Notes: a model not told the origin generated them from the letters alone. A DNA stretch of 64,000 nucleotides from Proteles cristata cristata (GCA_017311185.1 JAESUZ010001069.1:256501-320500); one strand, 5' to 3'; positions 12,331-26,013 are shown, numbered from the stretch's first letter. Numbers and translations: made by a program.

Positions 12331-13002
12331 TACTCCAGCAGGGAGGGGACCACACTCCGGACAGGAAAACACGTGTTCCTGTGGAGTCCAGACGTAGCTG
12401 CCTGGGTAAGCCTTAATTCTAATATGTTTTGATGACTGGCAGGCTTCTCACTCAGCAGGACTTGGAAGGCACTGCTGTACTATTACAGGGTTAGGTTGTA
12501 ATTGTTTTGAGCTGGCAAAATGCAGATAAATGTAATAATCCTACCTTCTAATCACCCTAAAAATTAACCCTTTCACAGTGCTTTTCCCTCTTCTAATACA
12601 GTCCCTGCAACAACCTTGGTAAGGCCATGAGATGTTTGCCATATTCTCTTTTTACAGGCAAACAAATTAAAACTCAGGTGAAATGATTTGCCCAGAGTCA
12701 TAGATCAAGTAAATGACTGAGTAGAAACAACAGATTGGTTGAGATTTTAGTGAAGCCAGTGTTGGCCAGTCTGAAATAAAGATAATTAAAGCAGGATGTG
12801 ACTTTGTGACAAAAAACACAGAGGTGATGACTTGACGAGCCCACAAAATAAAGTCTCCAGACTCAAAAATCATTCCCTTCTCATTGGTAAAGTCCAGGAG
12901 GCAGATACTTCTCACCCTGGGCCTGAGGTCTCCAGGTCCCTATATAGCATCTCTGAGAGGCCTCTATCAGGCATCAATTTAGAAATTGGGAGCCTTGCTC
13001 TG
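12331..13002. other. Intergenic
   Basis: About 12595-12720 resembles an old MIR-family SINE (a 'ttttacaggcaaacaaattaaa ' then 'gatttgcccagagtca' pattern). No gene is seen. Confidence 0.5.
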
Positions 13003-13322
13003 TTTGGGCTGCCATAGACTGGGTGGCTTATAAACAACAGAAATTTATTTCTTACAGTTCTGGAGGCTGGTAAGTCCAATACCAAGGTGCTAGCAGGTTC
13101 CGTGTCTGGTGAGAGCCTGCTTCCTCAATGGCTATCTTTTTCTGTAACACCACATGGTGGAAAGGGCAAGAGAGCTTCCTTTGGACTTCTTTCCTAAGGG
13201 CACTAACTCTATTCATGAGGGCTATGCCCAAAGGACCCCACTTCCTAATACAATCACCTTGGGGGGTTAGCTTCAGCATATGAATTTTGGGTGGACATAA
13301 ATGTTTAGACCATAGCAGAGCT
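13003..13322 (-). mobile_element. MaLR (MST-type) LTR, solo
   Basis: In reverse orientation it carries the usual MST-family strings: 'CTCCAGAACTGTAAGAAA', then 'TTTCTGTTGTTTATAAGCC' and 'ACCCAGTCTATGG', and near the other end 'CCAAAATTCATATGCTGAAG'. About 320 bp, with no partner LTR or internal sequence nearby, so probably a solo LTR. Confidence 0.85.
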
Positions 13323-16300
13323 ATAAAGGACTCACTGGTTAGTGGTATCAAATATGTGAAAGTGAAATGGTCATTCCTTTGTTTTCGGGGTGAGGCAGTG
13401 CTACAGCCTTCTATGTCTTAAACTGGGTTACCTGCCCTCCCTATTGTTTTATAACGAGCTTGACCTTTCTTCTGATTGGTATGCAGGATCTATATAACTT
13501 AGGTGTTCATTTAATCTATTGATGCTGAACCCCAAGAAAGGGTTCAGGGACTTTGGGATGGTGGATAGGAGCCAGCTACAGGAAAGTCTAGAGAAAGCTT
13601 TCCAAGGCAAATGGAATAAACAATAGAAGTCTCTAGGGCAGGAATGACCTTGGTGAGTTGAGGAAACAGAGTGCCCAAGAAGGCTAGAGTACAACAACCA
13701 GGGGAGAAAGTGGCATAAACGAAGTCAGGAAGTAAGGCTGAGATTGAACTACAGTTGTAGGGAAGAAAGCTTGGAGTCCAGAGTATTAAATCTGAGCAAG
13801 GGTGGGCTCCTGGAAGAGATAGGAATGTTCCTGTCAAAGCCCTAGTTGAATCTGCAGAACTGCAAAGCAGATGAAACAGGAAAACCCAGGCCAACCTGGC
13901 TGAACCCTTCTAAATGAAGATGATGTGGGGTGAACGGAAGGAAACATAAAGACCACTAATGTGCAAGACAAGAGTGTCAGTGACCCAAAGAACCTTATTA
14001 AGAACCACACCAACCTCTCAAACCTAGACAAGAAGGGTGTCTGAGAAGATATTTAAACAACATACCCAATTCAAAGCTGCAGACTTCTAAGGGATTTCTC
14101 CCTGAAGGACTCTGTGGGGCATCCATCTCTGAGGCTGGAGATGCACTTCCCCCACTGTACTCTCTATAGAAAAATGGAAAATCTTTTGTATTGTCGATGG
14201 AGTATGTGGAAGTTTACTATTCACTAGCTCAGGGATTGTCCTCTAAAAATTTATAGCTAGACTACATAGAGTTTTAACTGATTGTCTGATGGTAGGTAGG
14301 GTTGCAATGGAGGATAACAAACTGAAGGGTAAAAAAATACTAGAATATACCATCACCTGGTAGATTCCAGAGTCCTAATGAACTTCTATATAACTCTAGC
14401 CTTAACCACTACACTTGAGAGAAAATGATGATATAACCCTATTGCATGTTTTTAAATGTTTGTGTTACCCCTTCTGTCCAAGGTTTCTGTACTATTGCTA
14501 CCTTATTCCATGTCACCATCATCTCCCCCCTAGATTATTAAAGTAACTAACTACTTTATCTTTCTGCTTCCATGCTTGAATCCTTACAGGCTCTACCTCA
14601 AACAGCAGTCTGAGTGTGGATCTTCTAAACACTAAATCAGGACTTCTTTTTCCCAGTACTGGTGGGCTAGGTTATTTGGATCAACCCTCTGGGCTGAAAA
14701 CAACGTGAAAGAGGAAAACTGGACAAAATATAAGAAACATTTTCTTAAGATCAACGAAGAGATGACAAAACAATAAGGAATTGTCATGCCAAAAAGTGAA
14801 GGGAAGAGTTATCAGTGGTTAAGAAGGCATGGCAGCCACTTTTGCCCTGAAGACACTCTCATATTCCCCAAATTAGAACATTTTGACAGCATCATGAGTC
14901 CCAGAGTACGAAAATCAGAGGCAGGGAGTGGCCAAGTAGGGAGTCTAATAATAGACTGTGGCGAGCAGGGTCTAAGGTATCTCCCACCCCACCTGCAAGT
15001 CTGAGGGAAGAGGCTTCCAACTTTAATCTTACCAAGAAAATATGGATGCAATGTCATTTAATCTTACCAAGAGAATACAGAAAGTGATGGAATGTCATTC
15101 CCATGACTCTAATGTTATAAAAGTGTCAGTCTTGTTAGTTACTTAGTCTTATTAGTAGACACTTGGCAGAGAACTTAGGGCAGCTTCTAGCAAGAATGCC
15201 ACAGATTCAGAAACCCACTGAATCCCAACAGATACAAAAAGAATCAACACCTGGAGTCATCATAATCAAACTAGAATACCAAAGAAAAAAAGTTTCAAAG
15301 CTGCTAGAGAAAAGGATAAATTATGTTTAAGAAAGGTGCTTAGTATATGGGAGACACTTAATATATATTTGTTAAATGAATAATCAAACATTATTTGGAG
15401 CTCTTATGCTTACTAGTTCTATGATTTATGTCACTTGACCTCTTTGAAACTCAGTCTCCTGACCTGCAAAACATAGATAATAAAATCCACTTAATAAGGA
15501 TGATCAGGAGGATTATATTCCTAGTATAATTAGGTGCTTCTGCACAGACTCGCTCTCAAATTTGGGTTTCTGGTCTATTCTATGCAAATTTACTCTCTAG
15601 GTCTCCAATTCCAAACATCTATCTTGAAATACTTCTAAATCTAAAACATACTTACTTCCTTCCCTTTTAAAGGGCTGGAGGCTTCAGAAAAACAAGTCCT
15701 ATTGCAATAACATCTGTTCAGCTGTGGGGGGAAGAAAAAGGTGAGTGAATAAACAATTAGCTTAGGATGCACCTGATAATTCCCCAACCTAAATAATACT
15801 TAATAGAATTTTCCTAAACTCTATCATGATAAGGGTTACCTGAGGCAGTTTTTAGTAATACAGTTTTGGGGTCTCTTCCCCTGAACAACAGGACTCCTAG
15901 GTTTAGGGTAGAACCAGGAATCTGACTTTCTAACAAGCTCCCAGGTGTTTCTCACCTTCATAGAATAGTAGGACTATAGCTAGGAGGTGAGGATTAAATA
16001 ATTGGCCAAGCTACTAATTAATCTGAGTGAACAAATATTTCCTGCTGTAGAAAAGGGGAGAATAAAGTACAAACAAGAGGCTGGACCTGTGAAGGTATGG
16101 ATGTAACATGGCTCATGTCTGGACAAGCTCACTAACTTTTAGAAGACATAGATGTACATAAAATATCTTCAGGCAAGAGACTATGCTACCATTGCAGGGG
16201 CAATAACCGACCAAATAGGAGTTCTGATGGTAGGTGATTTGGGAAAACTTTGTAAAGGAAGTACACTCTGAGCTAGACTACTATCTAGACTTCCAGACTT

Positions 16301-19300
16301 TTTCAGGTGAATTATAAATAGGAAATGGAATTCCAGGGAAGAAAAATAGTTTTAAGCAAAGGAATAAGGGTGGAAAATGCCCAAGTTGGTTCTAGTGAAA
16401 GCAAGAAAACTGAGCTGTTCCCTCCCTACATACAGGGGAAATGCCTTGACAGGGAGGTGAAAAAGGCCAGGTGGAAATGAATGGACCATTTGAAAACCCA
16501 GTGCAGAAGATCTTACAAGGTTAGGGGTAAGAGGAGGGGTGGGAAGAGGGAGCAGAAACCTGAAAAACTTACCATGAGACTAGGAGCCTCTGAGTCAGAG
16601 AAAACCCAAGATGAGGTCCTCTGCCTCAGGACCTCGATCCTCACACCTTCAGAGATGACTTTCTGACCCTGTAACTGACTGGCAAATCCCAAAACTTTAC
16701 CCCCCAAATGCCAAAACTCTCAATAATTTACCCCAGTAGTGGGTAGAGACACTGTGATCTCCTCCTGAGATTGCTCATCTCTGGGCTGCTCCAGTCCCTC
16801 CCCACCTACCTGCATCTCTCATGTGTTCAAAAGTCCTGGAATACTTTTTGTCAACAGCAATTTCCTCTGCCCAGAATGTCTTCCCCCACTTTATTTGACT
16901 AACTTTATTCGTCAGGTCTCTTGTTTATATACTTCTCACTCAGAGACACCCTTCCTACTCGCTTGGTCTGAATAGTCCTCCACCCCTTTATAGATGCCCT
17001 TTGAATTTTTCTTCATAGCTCACACAAATATTTAAGATGACATTCTTATTTGTGTTTAAGGCTCTCTTTGGTCAGCCAGTAAACTCTGTGGCTGTGTCTG
17101 CTTCCCCCTCCACTCTGCTCAGTACCTAGTCCAGGACAATCTCTCACCATATTTACTTAAAAGAGACAGGGAAAGAGACTCTGACCTTTTCCAAGATCCT
17201 GGGAATTCTCAAGACCCTAATGCCTTCCTGCCTCCTCCAGAGCTTGTGCCTGGGTTTGAATCCTGATGTCAGTATTCACCAGCTGGGATACACTGGACAA
17301 GTGGTCTACACTGCTTAAATCTCAGTTCCCTTTTCCTGTCAAAATGAGATGACAGTTCCTACCTCACAGGGTTGTAAGGAGGATGTTAAGAGCATCTAAC
17401 AGTAAAATGTCTAACAGTATCTAGAAAAGAGTCCTTGATGAAAGTTAGCTGCCATTATTATTGTTGCTAATAACTAATCACCTCTAAGATTCAAGCCATC
17501 AGGCTTTTTTCCACAAGAAAGTTCTCATTAATATACTTAGAGAGGTCTTAGAAATCGATAAGAAAATGCAACAGAAAAGTGGATTCTGAAAATGCAAAAT
17601 CACAGAAAAAAATGTTGAATATTTAAAAATAAATATAATTATCAGAGTAGAGAGGAGGAGAGAAGGGGGCACAGTCTGGGTCTCAGGTACTCCCACATCT
17701 TCTCAAAGTTTTTCCCTCTAGTGTTGGGGAAGAAGGAAAAGTAAACAGGCAAGTGCTTCCTTCCTTGGTGGGGTAATGCTGTGTTCCCTTCTCTGAAGGA
17801 GATTTCTCCTTCTCTGGCTGACGCAGCTTGCCACGATGCCCTCTGTTGAGTGCTGGCTTTTACAGAACACATGTGTGGTTCTTTGGAGGCTACATATTTC
17901 TTTACCTCTTATCATGCCCATTAAACTGCTTCCTGCCTCCCCTGTGAAGAGAAATTTCTTTCTGGGATTCATCAGTGATGTCTCATGCATGCAATCCATG
18001 AACTCCGGTGTTGCATTTGCCATTGTTCATCCATTTCATGCCCCGGAATCCTCCACTGTCCTAGGACACTGCTGTCACTGCTGCTAGGGTTTCACTAGCC
18101 AGGAGCCATGATGTTTTCCTCCAAATGTAGGGGACACCCTACTCCTGACTCCATGCCACATAGAGTCAAGATAAGTGGGGTGGTACTGTTCTCCTGTGGG
18201 AATTCTGCAATGGCCTCCTCCAAGAAGATTTAGTTTCTAGAGCATCTAAAAGGACTTCCCCAGAAGCGGCCTTGGAGCAGGACCAGTGGTGAGTATTGGG
18301 CTTCCGATCCTCCATTCTACTGTCATTCCGTTTGTCCCTCTTTTCTGTCTTCAACTTATTCCCTTCTTAAGGTGTCATGATGGTCAGCATCCCCTGGAAA
18401 GTTGTTAGAAATGAAGATTCTCGGGCCCATCCCCAGACCTCCTAAATCAGAACCTGCATGTTAACAAAACCCCCAGGTAATTACTATACACACTAAAGTT
18501 TGAGAAATAGCAAAATATAGGATTTAATTTTTGAATTCGTCCTCTCTAGCTATTCAGATCCAAGTTCATTTTTAGCTCGAGGAGCTGAATTTCCCCTTTT
18601 GCATATGCTGGTTATTGTACAGGCATTCCTTGTCTGCTAAACTAGTGAGTCCATAGAGTCTCTGCCACGGTAGTTGTGCAGGGATGCCGTGTAACCAGCC
18701 TCACATCTGCTCTTTATAGGTATCCTAGTAATTTAAAAAATCAACCAGCCCAGTATGATAGGTTATCATACACAAGAAAATGGTAGATTTTGAAGGAATG
18801 TTGAAATCATCGGCACCTGTAACTCCATAAGCCCCTCTTCTTCACATACGTTTTAAGATACTTTGATATATTATGGAGGAGAAAATGATTATAATGCACC
18901 TATCGTGTTAGTAAATGTGCCCGTTCACTGGAGTTAGAAATAAATAGCACAGCTCACACTGAAATTGTGTATGCATATGGTCCTTGACACTAATTCTTTC
19001 CTCAACCTATACCAGAGGATTGTATCAGAGATTGGTGTGAGGACATTACTGCTCTCAGCAGAGAGATTGACGGGCTCTAGCTCTAGCTGGTTTCTGCCTG
19101 CCACTCCAAGGTGCAGTGTTTCTGAAATTCACCCAAAGGTTCCTTGACTTGCCTCTAGGATACAAGTCTCACAAAATACAAGGAACTGCCTTGCGAATGA
19201 CTTTTTAGAATGTGTTGCATCTTCTGTATGGTTTGATTTCTCCATGGTTTTGACCAGTTGGATGAGCCAGCATTGTTGTTGGTTTTTTTCCCTCCTCTGA

Positions 19301-20860
19301 TAAAGCTAGCTCTAGAACTTCCTGTCTGAGGAATCTCAATGAATATTCAAAATAAGAAGACCCCCAAAAAGATGTGAAACCATGCTATTATTTTCCTGCC
19401 TGGCTCTTGTGTCCTTTGTGGTTGACAAGTTTCTTAAAGCCTGCAGGGACTTTTCTGGGCTTGGATATTATGGGGATGGAAGTTTCTAAAGTCCTGCAGA
19501 ATCCTTTTAGGGCAATAGTGGTTGGCTTACTAGAGGCTAGGAAAGAGGCTGTCGTCTTTGGAGCAAACTTGTATGTATAGCCATTATGTTAAAAAGGGTA
19601 GCCTTGATAGGGCATGATCATAAAACAGCTTCATTTTCGTTCCTGCTCTCTCTGCTCAGAAGCTGGTTTCTCAGGTGGATCCCTATAGTTTTTCCAGACA
19701 CTTAGAAAAAAAGGGTCCTCCAGTCAATTTTAGTCCTAAAATGGTCTCATTTCAATCACTGAAATGCCCAGTCCCATGTAATAGTTAAAACTCTGAACTT
19801 CATTTGAGGCAAATATTTCTCCCCCACTTCCCCAGCCCACGCTGATTCAGGCTGGAAACCTGACATGAGGGAAAGATAAATAGGGGCCACAGGAGGAGGG
19901 TGGTACAGCTGGCTTCTTTGCTTTCCCACCTAATGCTTCCACTGCTTCTCCTCCACACTCTCTAGGTGTGTGGGCCCTACAGGGCTTGGGGTGGAGGTAG
20001 AAGTAGGAAAGAGTGGGAAGAAGAAGGGCCTTCCTTTAGGAGAACTGAAGAGCTTGGTGGTGGTGTTCCAGGACCTCGGTGGGTAGTCAATATGGACTCT
20101 TCTTATGCACAACTTTAAGTTCCGGGGAAAACACTGGATGACAATGCCTCCTCCCACTTGCCACTTGCTCCATTAGTTTCTGCATTTGATTCAGCTCCTG
20201 TTGCCTAGCAGCCTTTGGCGGCAAAGCCCACCTGAGCAGGGGCTCCTTGAAAAAAACCTTCATGCTTATATTCTCCCTTCCCCCATGTGACCCATGGGGC
20301 GCAAGCTCTTTTCTGTTCTGCATTTAGTGGTGTACACACTCCTCATCCTACCCGGACTCCAGGAACAGCCTTTTGCTTTTAATTTTCTCTGGCATGGGTC
20401 CAATACCAGTCACTTGGCCCTCTCAATTCTAGGGGACATTGTTTTCCAACTAATCTTTGAAAGTATTTTCTCTGGAGACTTGAGATGAGAAAGGGCTGAG
20501 CCGGGGGTGGGGGTGGGGGGGGTAAAGGGCTTCAACTATTTTTTTCCCAAAGTCTCTTTTCAAATTCCTGAAACTTCAGACCTTGAAGGGTTGAGGAGTG
20601 GGTGTTAATTTCAGGATCACAAGACTGTCACCGACTAGCTGCTTTGTTGGTCCTTGTAGGTGGTCTTACAAACTGCCTCAAAGTAAGGGGAACTATCAAT
20701 GTTTTCTCCTTTTCCCCTGGGCCTTGGCTGCACCCGGCTGCATCCAAGACATCTCTCATTTTAACATTTACTTTCTAGCTGCAGTATGCACCCTTGGGAT
20801 TTTATTTTAAAGCCCCCTGAGGAGAAGGAAGCATCCTTACCTTTTTCGAGCAGTATTTTA
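13323..20860. other. Intergenic, free of carnivore SINEs
   Basis: No protein-coding gene is supported. Old repeats I can point to: MIR-like at about 15410-15540 ('ctgacctgcaaaacatagat') and 17240-17460 ('gggtttgaatcctgatgtca'), and an L2-like 3' region at about 16840-17150. A DNA-transposon-like relic lies at 18385-18505, and a similar one at about 15840-15960. No recent SINE lies in this 7.5 kb. Confidence 0.5.
18385..18505 (+). mobile_element. Old MER-type DNA transposon relic
   Basis: The text 'ttgttagaaatgaagattct', 'ccccagacctcctaaatcag', then 'cacactaaagtttgagaa' is a very common mammalian relic with a MER5-like terminal end. I do not assign a family name. Confidence 0.55.
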
Positions 20861-20938
20861 TTTTTTTAATTTAATTTAATTTTAAATAGTTTATTGTCAA
20901 GTTGGTTTCCATACAACACCCAGTGCTCATCCCCATCA
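20861..20938 (-). mobile_element. Very short LINE-1 3' end
   Basis: Only about 80 bp of the felid L1 3' end (complement: GGTGTTGTATGGAAACCAAC then TTGACAATAAACTATT and A-rich tail). A 12-bp duplication agcagtatttta flanks it at 20849-20860 and 20939-20950, showing a single target-primed insertion truncated almost at once. Confidence 0.88.
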
Positions 20939-20950
20939 AGCAGTATTTTA

Positions 20951-22324
20951 AACATATGAGCGACAGGTTGCCTTCCTTTTTGTCTTTCTTATTAACAGTT
21001 TATTACAGTATTTTTGGGGGGAGGACTCCTTTTTTCTTTTTTTAACCATTTAGAAATGAGATTGGACAATTCACCATGACTCTGAATTGGGCTTCAGAGA
21101 AATAAGAGACTCCTTCTGGGTGTTTTTGTTGTTGTTGTTGAAAGCAGTTTAAGGCAAAATGCTTTTAGATTTGTGGGTATTTTTACATTGGAGCTGAAGT
21201 TGGGATTTTTAGTCAAATTTGAGTTTAAAAAAATATATTTTAATTTTTAGCTAGTCACATCAGGATTCAGAAGTATGAGATAAAGGTGAAACATGGGAGA
21301 AATGTGGTTGTTGGGTTTTTTCCCCATATGAGTGAGTGTCCAGGCTGGTGAAAATGTGGGTGCAAGGTGGGAGTGCCTGGCCTGGTTGGATGAAAGCCAT
21401 GGGGCTAATGGGGCTTGGGGGAGGGAGGTAAACATAATCCTGGAGTAATGAGGTGGTACCTGGGAGTGGCTGAAATATAGGCTGTTCCAGACAGGCCACC
21501 TCTTTCTAGCACAGGGAGTGGCATCAGCATCTCAACCTTAATGCTAACCTTATGTAGGAAAAACTCTGAGCTTCAATAATACTATGTATTATCTCTAATG
21601 CATCCTTCCCATTACCTGATTCTGATTCTACTGGAGCTGTTTTACAGCTCAGAACTGTAGGTAATAGCCATGCAAAAACACCTGATGCTGACACCACTCC
21701 GCCCCTCCACACAAGGGACTTAAAGGGATTCCCCTTTAAACTGGTTATATCATCTCATCTGCTTCCTCATTGATAAGTTAAAATCTTTAATATGTGTATG
21801 TGCAGGAGAGCCATGCTTTTTTCTTATTTTCAAAATGACCTTTTTACAGTTCTGGAGGTCTTTCCCCAAGAGGCCCAATGGATTAGTCTGAGAGAGAGCC
21901 AGATAAACTTCTCCACCAGAGAAGTGCACTTCCTATGGGCTGCTTAAGCCTGGGCACATCTCTTCTTGGCTCCTGGAGGTGAATCCAAAGTGACAGAGCA
22001 TTTTTGCTATTTTTCTTATTTTAATTTTCCTCTTTACTAATTTCGTGTTTTGGTTTTGGTTCATTTCTAGCCAGTACTCATTAGTAGCAGCAGTGATGGG
22101 AAAATCTGCTTTTATGATCTGACCATTTGATGATCTTTATAAGTGGATTAATGAATTATAGAAATCTGTTCTCTGTTGGATGAGAGACAATGGAGGATCT
22201 GGATTGTTAGTCCTTTTCATTTGTTTGTCTGTTTTGAGCCCCAATCAATTAAGAGTCCTTTGGCCATTGGGAAGGCAATTTTCATAGCAGGCCTGGTAGA
22301 ATTTGGGATTTCCGCATTTACCTT
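20951..22324. other. Intergenic
   Basis: No gene is supported. One patch at 22071-22127 reads like part of a WD repeat directly after a splice-acceptor-like sequence; see the separate finding. Confidence 0.5.
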
Positions 22325-22329
22325 TTTTC

Positions 22330-22373
<44 letters not shown>

Positions 22374-22545
22374 CAGAGAGAGAGAGAGAACACAGGTGGG
22401 GGAGAAGAGCAGGAGCAGAGGGAGTGAGAGGGAGAATCTTAAGCATGGAGCCTGACATGGGGCTCAATCCCACAACCCTTGGGATTATGACCTGAGCCAA
22501 AGTCAAGAATAGGATGCCTAACAAACTAAGCCACACAGGCACCCC
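22325..22545 (-). mobile_element. Carnivore tRNA-Lys SINE
   Basis: Long pure (GA)n tract at its left end (about 22331-22388), then the reverse SINE body and head ending CCACACAGGCACCCC. Confidence 0.93.
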
Positions 22546-22880
22546 TGTATTTATTACTCTTGACTGAAATTTCAGAAATGAAGCTATAAGTTCTCTTTAT
22601 CTGTTTCTGTATGCGTATGTGTCTGTAGTTTAGAAGGGCTTTCATCTCTCATTGTATGACTGTATAGTATTTTTCACCACTAGAGGTATTAATATATTTG
22701 ATTACAAAGAATTCTTTTCTGATTGGCTAATAGGGATAAATAAGCACTTATATAAAGCAAATATTTCTAAAATTCTCAGAAAGCAGTAAAACTGAACTTC
22801 TAAAACTTTAAAAGTGCTACATTTAAAAAAATTTTTACAGAAACCAACTCAGTAATGTTTTAGGAATTCAAGTACACATT

Positions 22881-23081
22881 GGGGCACGTGGGTGGCTTAG
22901 TCGGTTAAGCGTCCGACTTTCGCTTAGGTCATGATCTCGTGGTTCGTGGGTTCGAGCCCCACATCGGGCTCTGTGCTGACTGCCAGCTCAGAGCCTGGAG
23001 CCTGTTTCAGTCTGTGACTCCCTCTCTCTCTGACCCTCCCCTGCTCACGCTGTCTCTCTCTCTCCTAGAAATAAAAAAAAA
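22881..23081 (+). mobile_element. Young carnivore tRNA-Lys SINE
   Basis: Near-consensus young copy (GCGTCCGACTTTCGCTTAGG, tail CTAGAAATAAAAAA). A perfect 14-bp target duplication, aattcaagtacaca, lies at 22865-22878 and 23082-23095. Confidence 0.96.
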
Positions 23082-23095
23082 AATTCAAGTACACA

Positions 23096-26013
23096 AATTT
23101 AAGTAAATCTTCAGAAAATGAAACCAGTTTAATATTTGGGGTTTAATAGTAGCATCTATGTTTCCTCTGATTTATTAGTGTTAAATATAATTCCTAACAA
23201 TATTCTACTTGGATACTTTTTTTCTAAACTTACACAGATTTTACTATTCAAATAAGTTAACATCATTCATAATGCTTAAGATTATGAAAAAACAGAAATT
23301 TGTGCATAACTAAATTGAATCATTATTCTCAAAAATGTTTTATTTCAATGGTAATTTTGTTTTGTACTGTGTCAGCTTAAAGATAATTTCCAAGAGCTTT
23401 AGGTAACTTAAAACTTAAGCTTTGTGTTTGTATATGTCGGATACTGTGGGGCAGGGGTAGGGATCTTAACTATCAACATTTACTATATTAGAAATTGAAA
23501 TTGGGAAATGTTTATAGTTAATTACTGAATCACTTAAAGATAGCAAAAGTGAATGCACTACATATCAATAACATCTTAAGAATATTATACAAGAGATAGA
23601 TCTTATAATAACGTATGAGTTTGTTCCAGAATATAAATGAAGAACAAAACTTGGAAATGATTTACCATTTGAACATGCACAGTAGCATTAAGTATACTCA
23701 AATTGCCATGTAACCATTACTACCATCCATTCCCAGAAATTTTTGATCTTTCCAAGCTGAAACTCTGTACCCAGTAAACAATAACTCTCCAGTCCCCCAG
23801 CCCCTAAGACTCTAGCAGCCACTATTCTACTTTGTCTAGAAATAGATTTGTATTAGAAATACATTTTACAAAACCTGAGCCTGAAAAACTATGAAATGTG
23901 TTAAAGTCTTTGCAAAGTTTGCCCAGTTTTGATGGTCTCATTTCCTTGGTTTACTATTTATTACCTTCTGCTCTAATATTAAAAGTTTTCTTCTGTATAA
24001 AAGACAGATTGTCTTACCAGAATAATTTTCTGTGCTTTATGTTAACTTTATTATATTCTTTATTAGTTTTAAAAAGCAAACAATGTTTCCTTATTTAGGA
24101 AAGAATTTCTTTAATTAAGAATTAAAGAAGCATAACTGTTTCTTTACAGTCATGCTTATTTTTAGATGTTTTGTTGTCACTTTCAAATGGAGTCAACCAT
24201 TGTTTCTTAGGTACCCATGATGCTATCTTAACTGTTGAATTCTCCCTAAAATCCAAAGATTTGTTCTTTTACCCATAAAAGAGAGGTGTTAAAGATAATT
24301 AGGTTTTATTTGTCATGTTATTCTTCATGAGTTTCATGGAAAGAGTCATTCACATCAGAAAACATGCTCAGTCTTCCTTGGGTTAGATTTATATATGTAA
24401 AATAGTATTACTACAAATATTTTTGAGCCTAAGTGCTTTATGGAAAGCCCCTGAATATTTGTCAGTGTTTCTATTTATCAGTATCCTGATGGTGTATTGC
24501 CTCATGTTAGCAACAGGAATGTGGTATGGCCAGTCATAATTTCAATTGTTAATTTTAAATGTTTACTTGCTTGGAACCTTACTTCTTTAATTGGGATCTC
24601 ACATTGAGACCACTGGTTTTCATTTAGGAATAAACATCAGATTTATCTGTAGGGTTTTATTAAAATAATGATGTTTAAGACCTACTCTGAATCTCTCAAT
24701 ATTGTTGATACAATTTGTGTATGTTCATAGTATATTGCATATATATGTTATGACACAGGAGTTTTGTATATCTCAATATTTCCTCTATTTAAAAAAAAGC
24801 ATGCTCATCTGTTATAAATCAAATGTCATATTTACTATGGTCTTTGAAAATGGCCTTAATCATTATATGTACAGACATGTTGACTAAAGCTTTATTTTCT
24901 TGGATCCCCTTTGTTTTGCAAGACAATGAAATAACCAAAATTCTTTGTCAGTTGCATCAGTCTTGTTATGAACAATCTTCTTTAATTGACATGGTCATTT
25001 TAAGTCTCTGGCATCTACAGATAGTTTTATTATTACTTGGATACTTCCCTGAAGGCTCTGCAATGAGCTACAGGCAAGACAAAAGTTGTATCTTCAACAA
25101 AGGAGCATGATCTCAGAGCCCATGGAAGAGGACTATACCAAGTACTTTAAACTGTTGACACTCTGAAGAATAGATCTTGGTTACAGGCTTCTGATGTCAT
25201 TGCCTAAACAATTTTAAGACTGTACAGTGGATTAAGTCAAGATTTCCAGAACTCTTTGTAGTCAAGAAGCTGATAGGTTCGTGATACTACTAACCTAAGA
25301 TCCAGATGAACAAGACTTAATTACATAAGACTAAATGAACTGATAAGAGATGATTATAGGTATTTGTTTGGAAGGTTGTTGATGTTGTTTCAACATTGTA
25401 TTTTCTGGGTAAAAAAGGAAGCCCTTTCTCTTATGTTAGGTATCCCTAACCCATAACAATTTAGTAGATTCTGATTTTGTGAACTGAAATAGAATATTCT
25501 TAAATGATATTCTCCCTGCCTGACTCTCCCTCCCAAATTCAAAAATGTTTTATTATATGTTCTTTCTTTAGATGTAATTAGTTATTTGCATAGGTTCAGT
25601 AAGAATCTACCCACCTTTTTACTGGCTATAATTGGAAAAAAAACGGTATGCAACTAAGGCCTTGTCTGGAATGTCATATTCGAGAATGATGCTTATTTAA
25701 TGTGATATTACCAGCCACTATTTTTCCCCAAAAACTATTTTAAAATATTGCTTTTAACTGTCCACCCCAAAGTATGGCATATGAAGTAACCATTTACATT
25801 TTCTCCTTTGTAAAATGGCTCTCCCTACAAATATTTTTCTTAATATTGTCAACAGGTTACTCATTTCCTTTACTTCAGACACAACACTTCAACATCAGCT
25901 GTTTTCCATCTCTTGATCCTTTTGGATTTCTCCAACTTTTCTCCATGCTTTTTATACAGGAAAAAAAAGTTACAAAAATACTTTTTTACATTTCAGTCTG
26001 TTATTTATGAAGA
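23096..26013. other. AT-rich intergenic block
   Basis: Strongly AT-rich with only short open frames. The part nearest the TBC1D12-like retrocopy (about 25.4-26.0 kb) may be its 3' UTR in reverse, but I cannot confirm it. An old L1 3' fragment lies at 23665-23850. Nothing else is recognised. Confidence 0.45.
23665..23850 (-). mobile_element. Old LINE-1 3' UTR fragment
   Basis: Contains the common old mammalian L1 string in reverse: 'gcattaagtatactcaaatt', 'accatccattcccagaaatt', 'aactctgtacccagtaaac'. No target duplication is obvious. Confidence 0.65.

Noticed and set aside
18753..18771. Short hairpin gtatgata-ggt-tatcatac
   Set aside because: Only an 8-bp stem; expected by chance in 64 kb of AT-rich DNA.
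22176..22427. Frame rich in Arg-Glu repeats
   Set aside because: It is the translation of the (GA)n tract of a SINE. The same holds for frames at 41606-41821 and 59244-59507.
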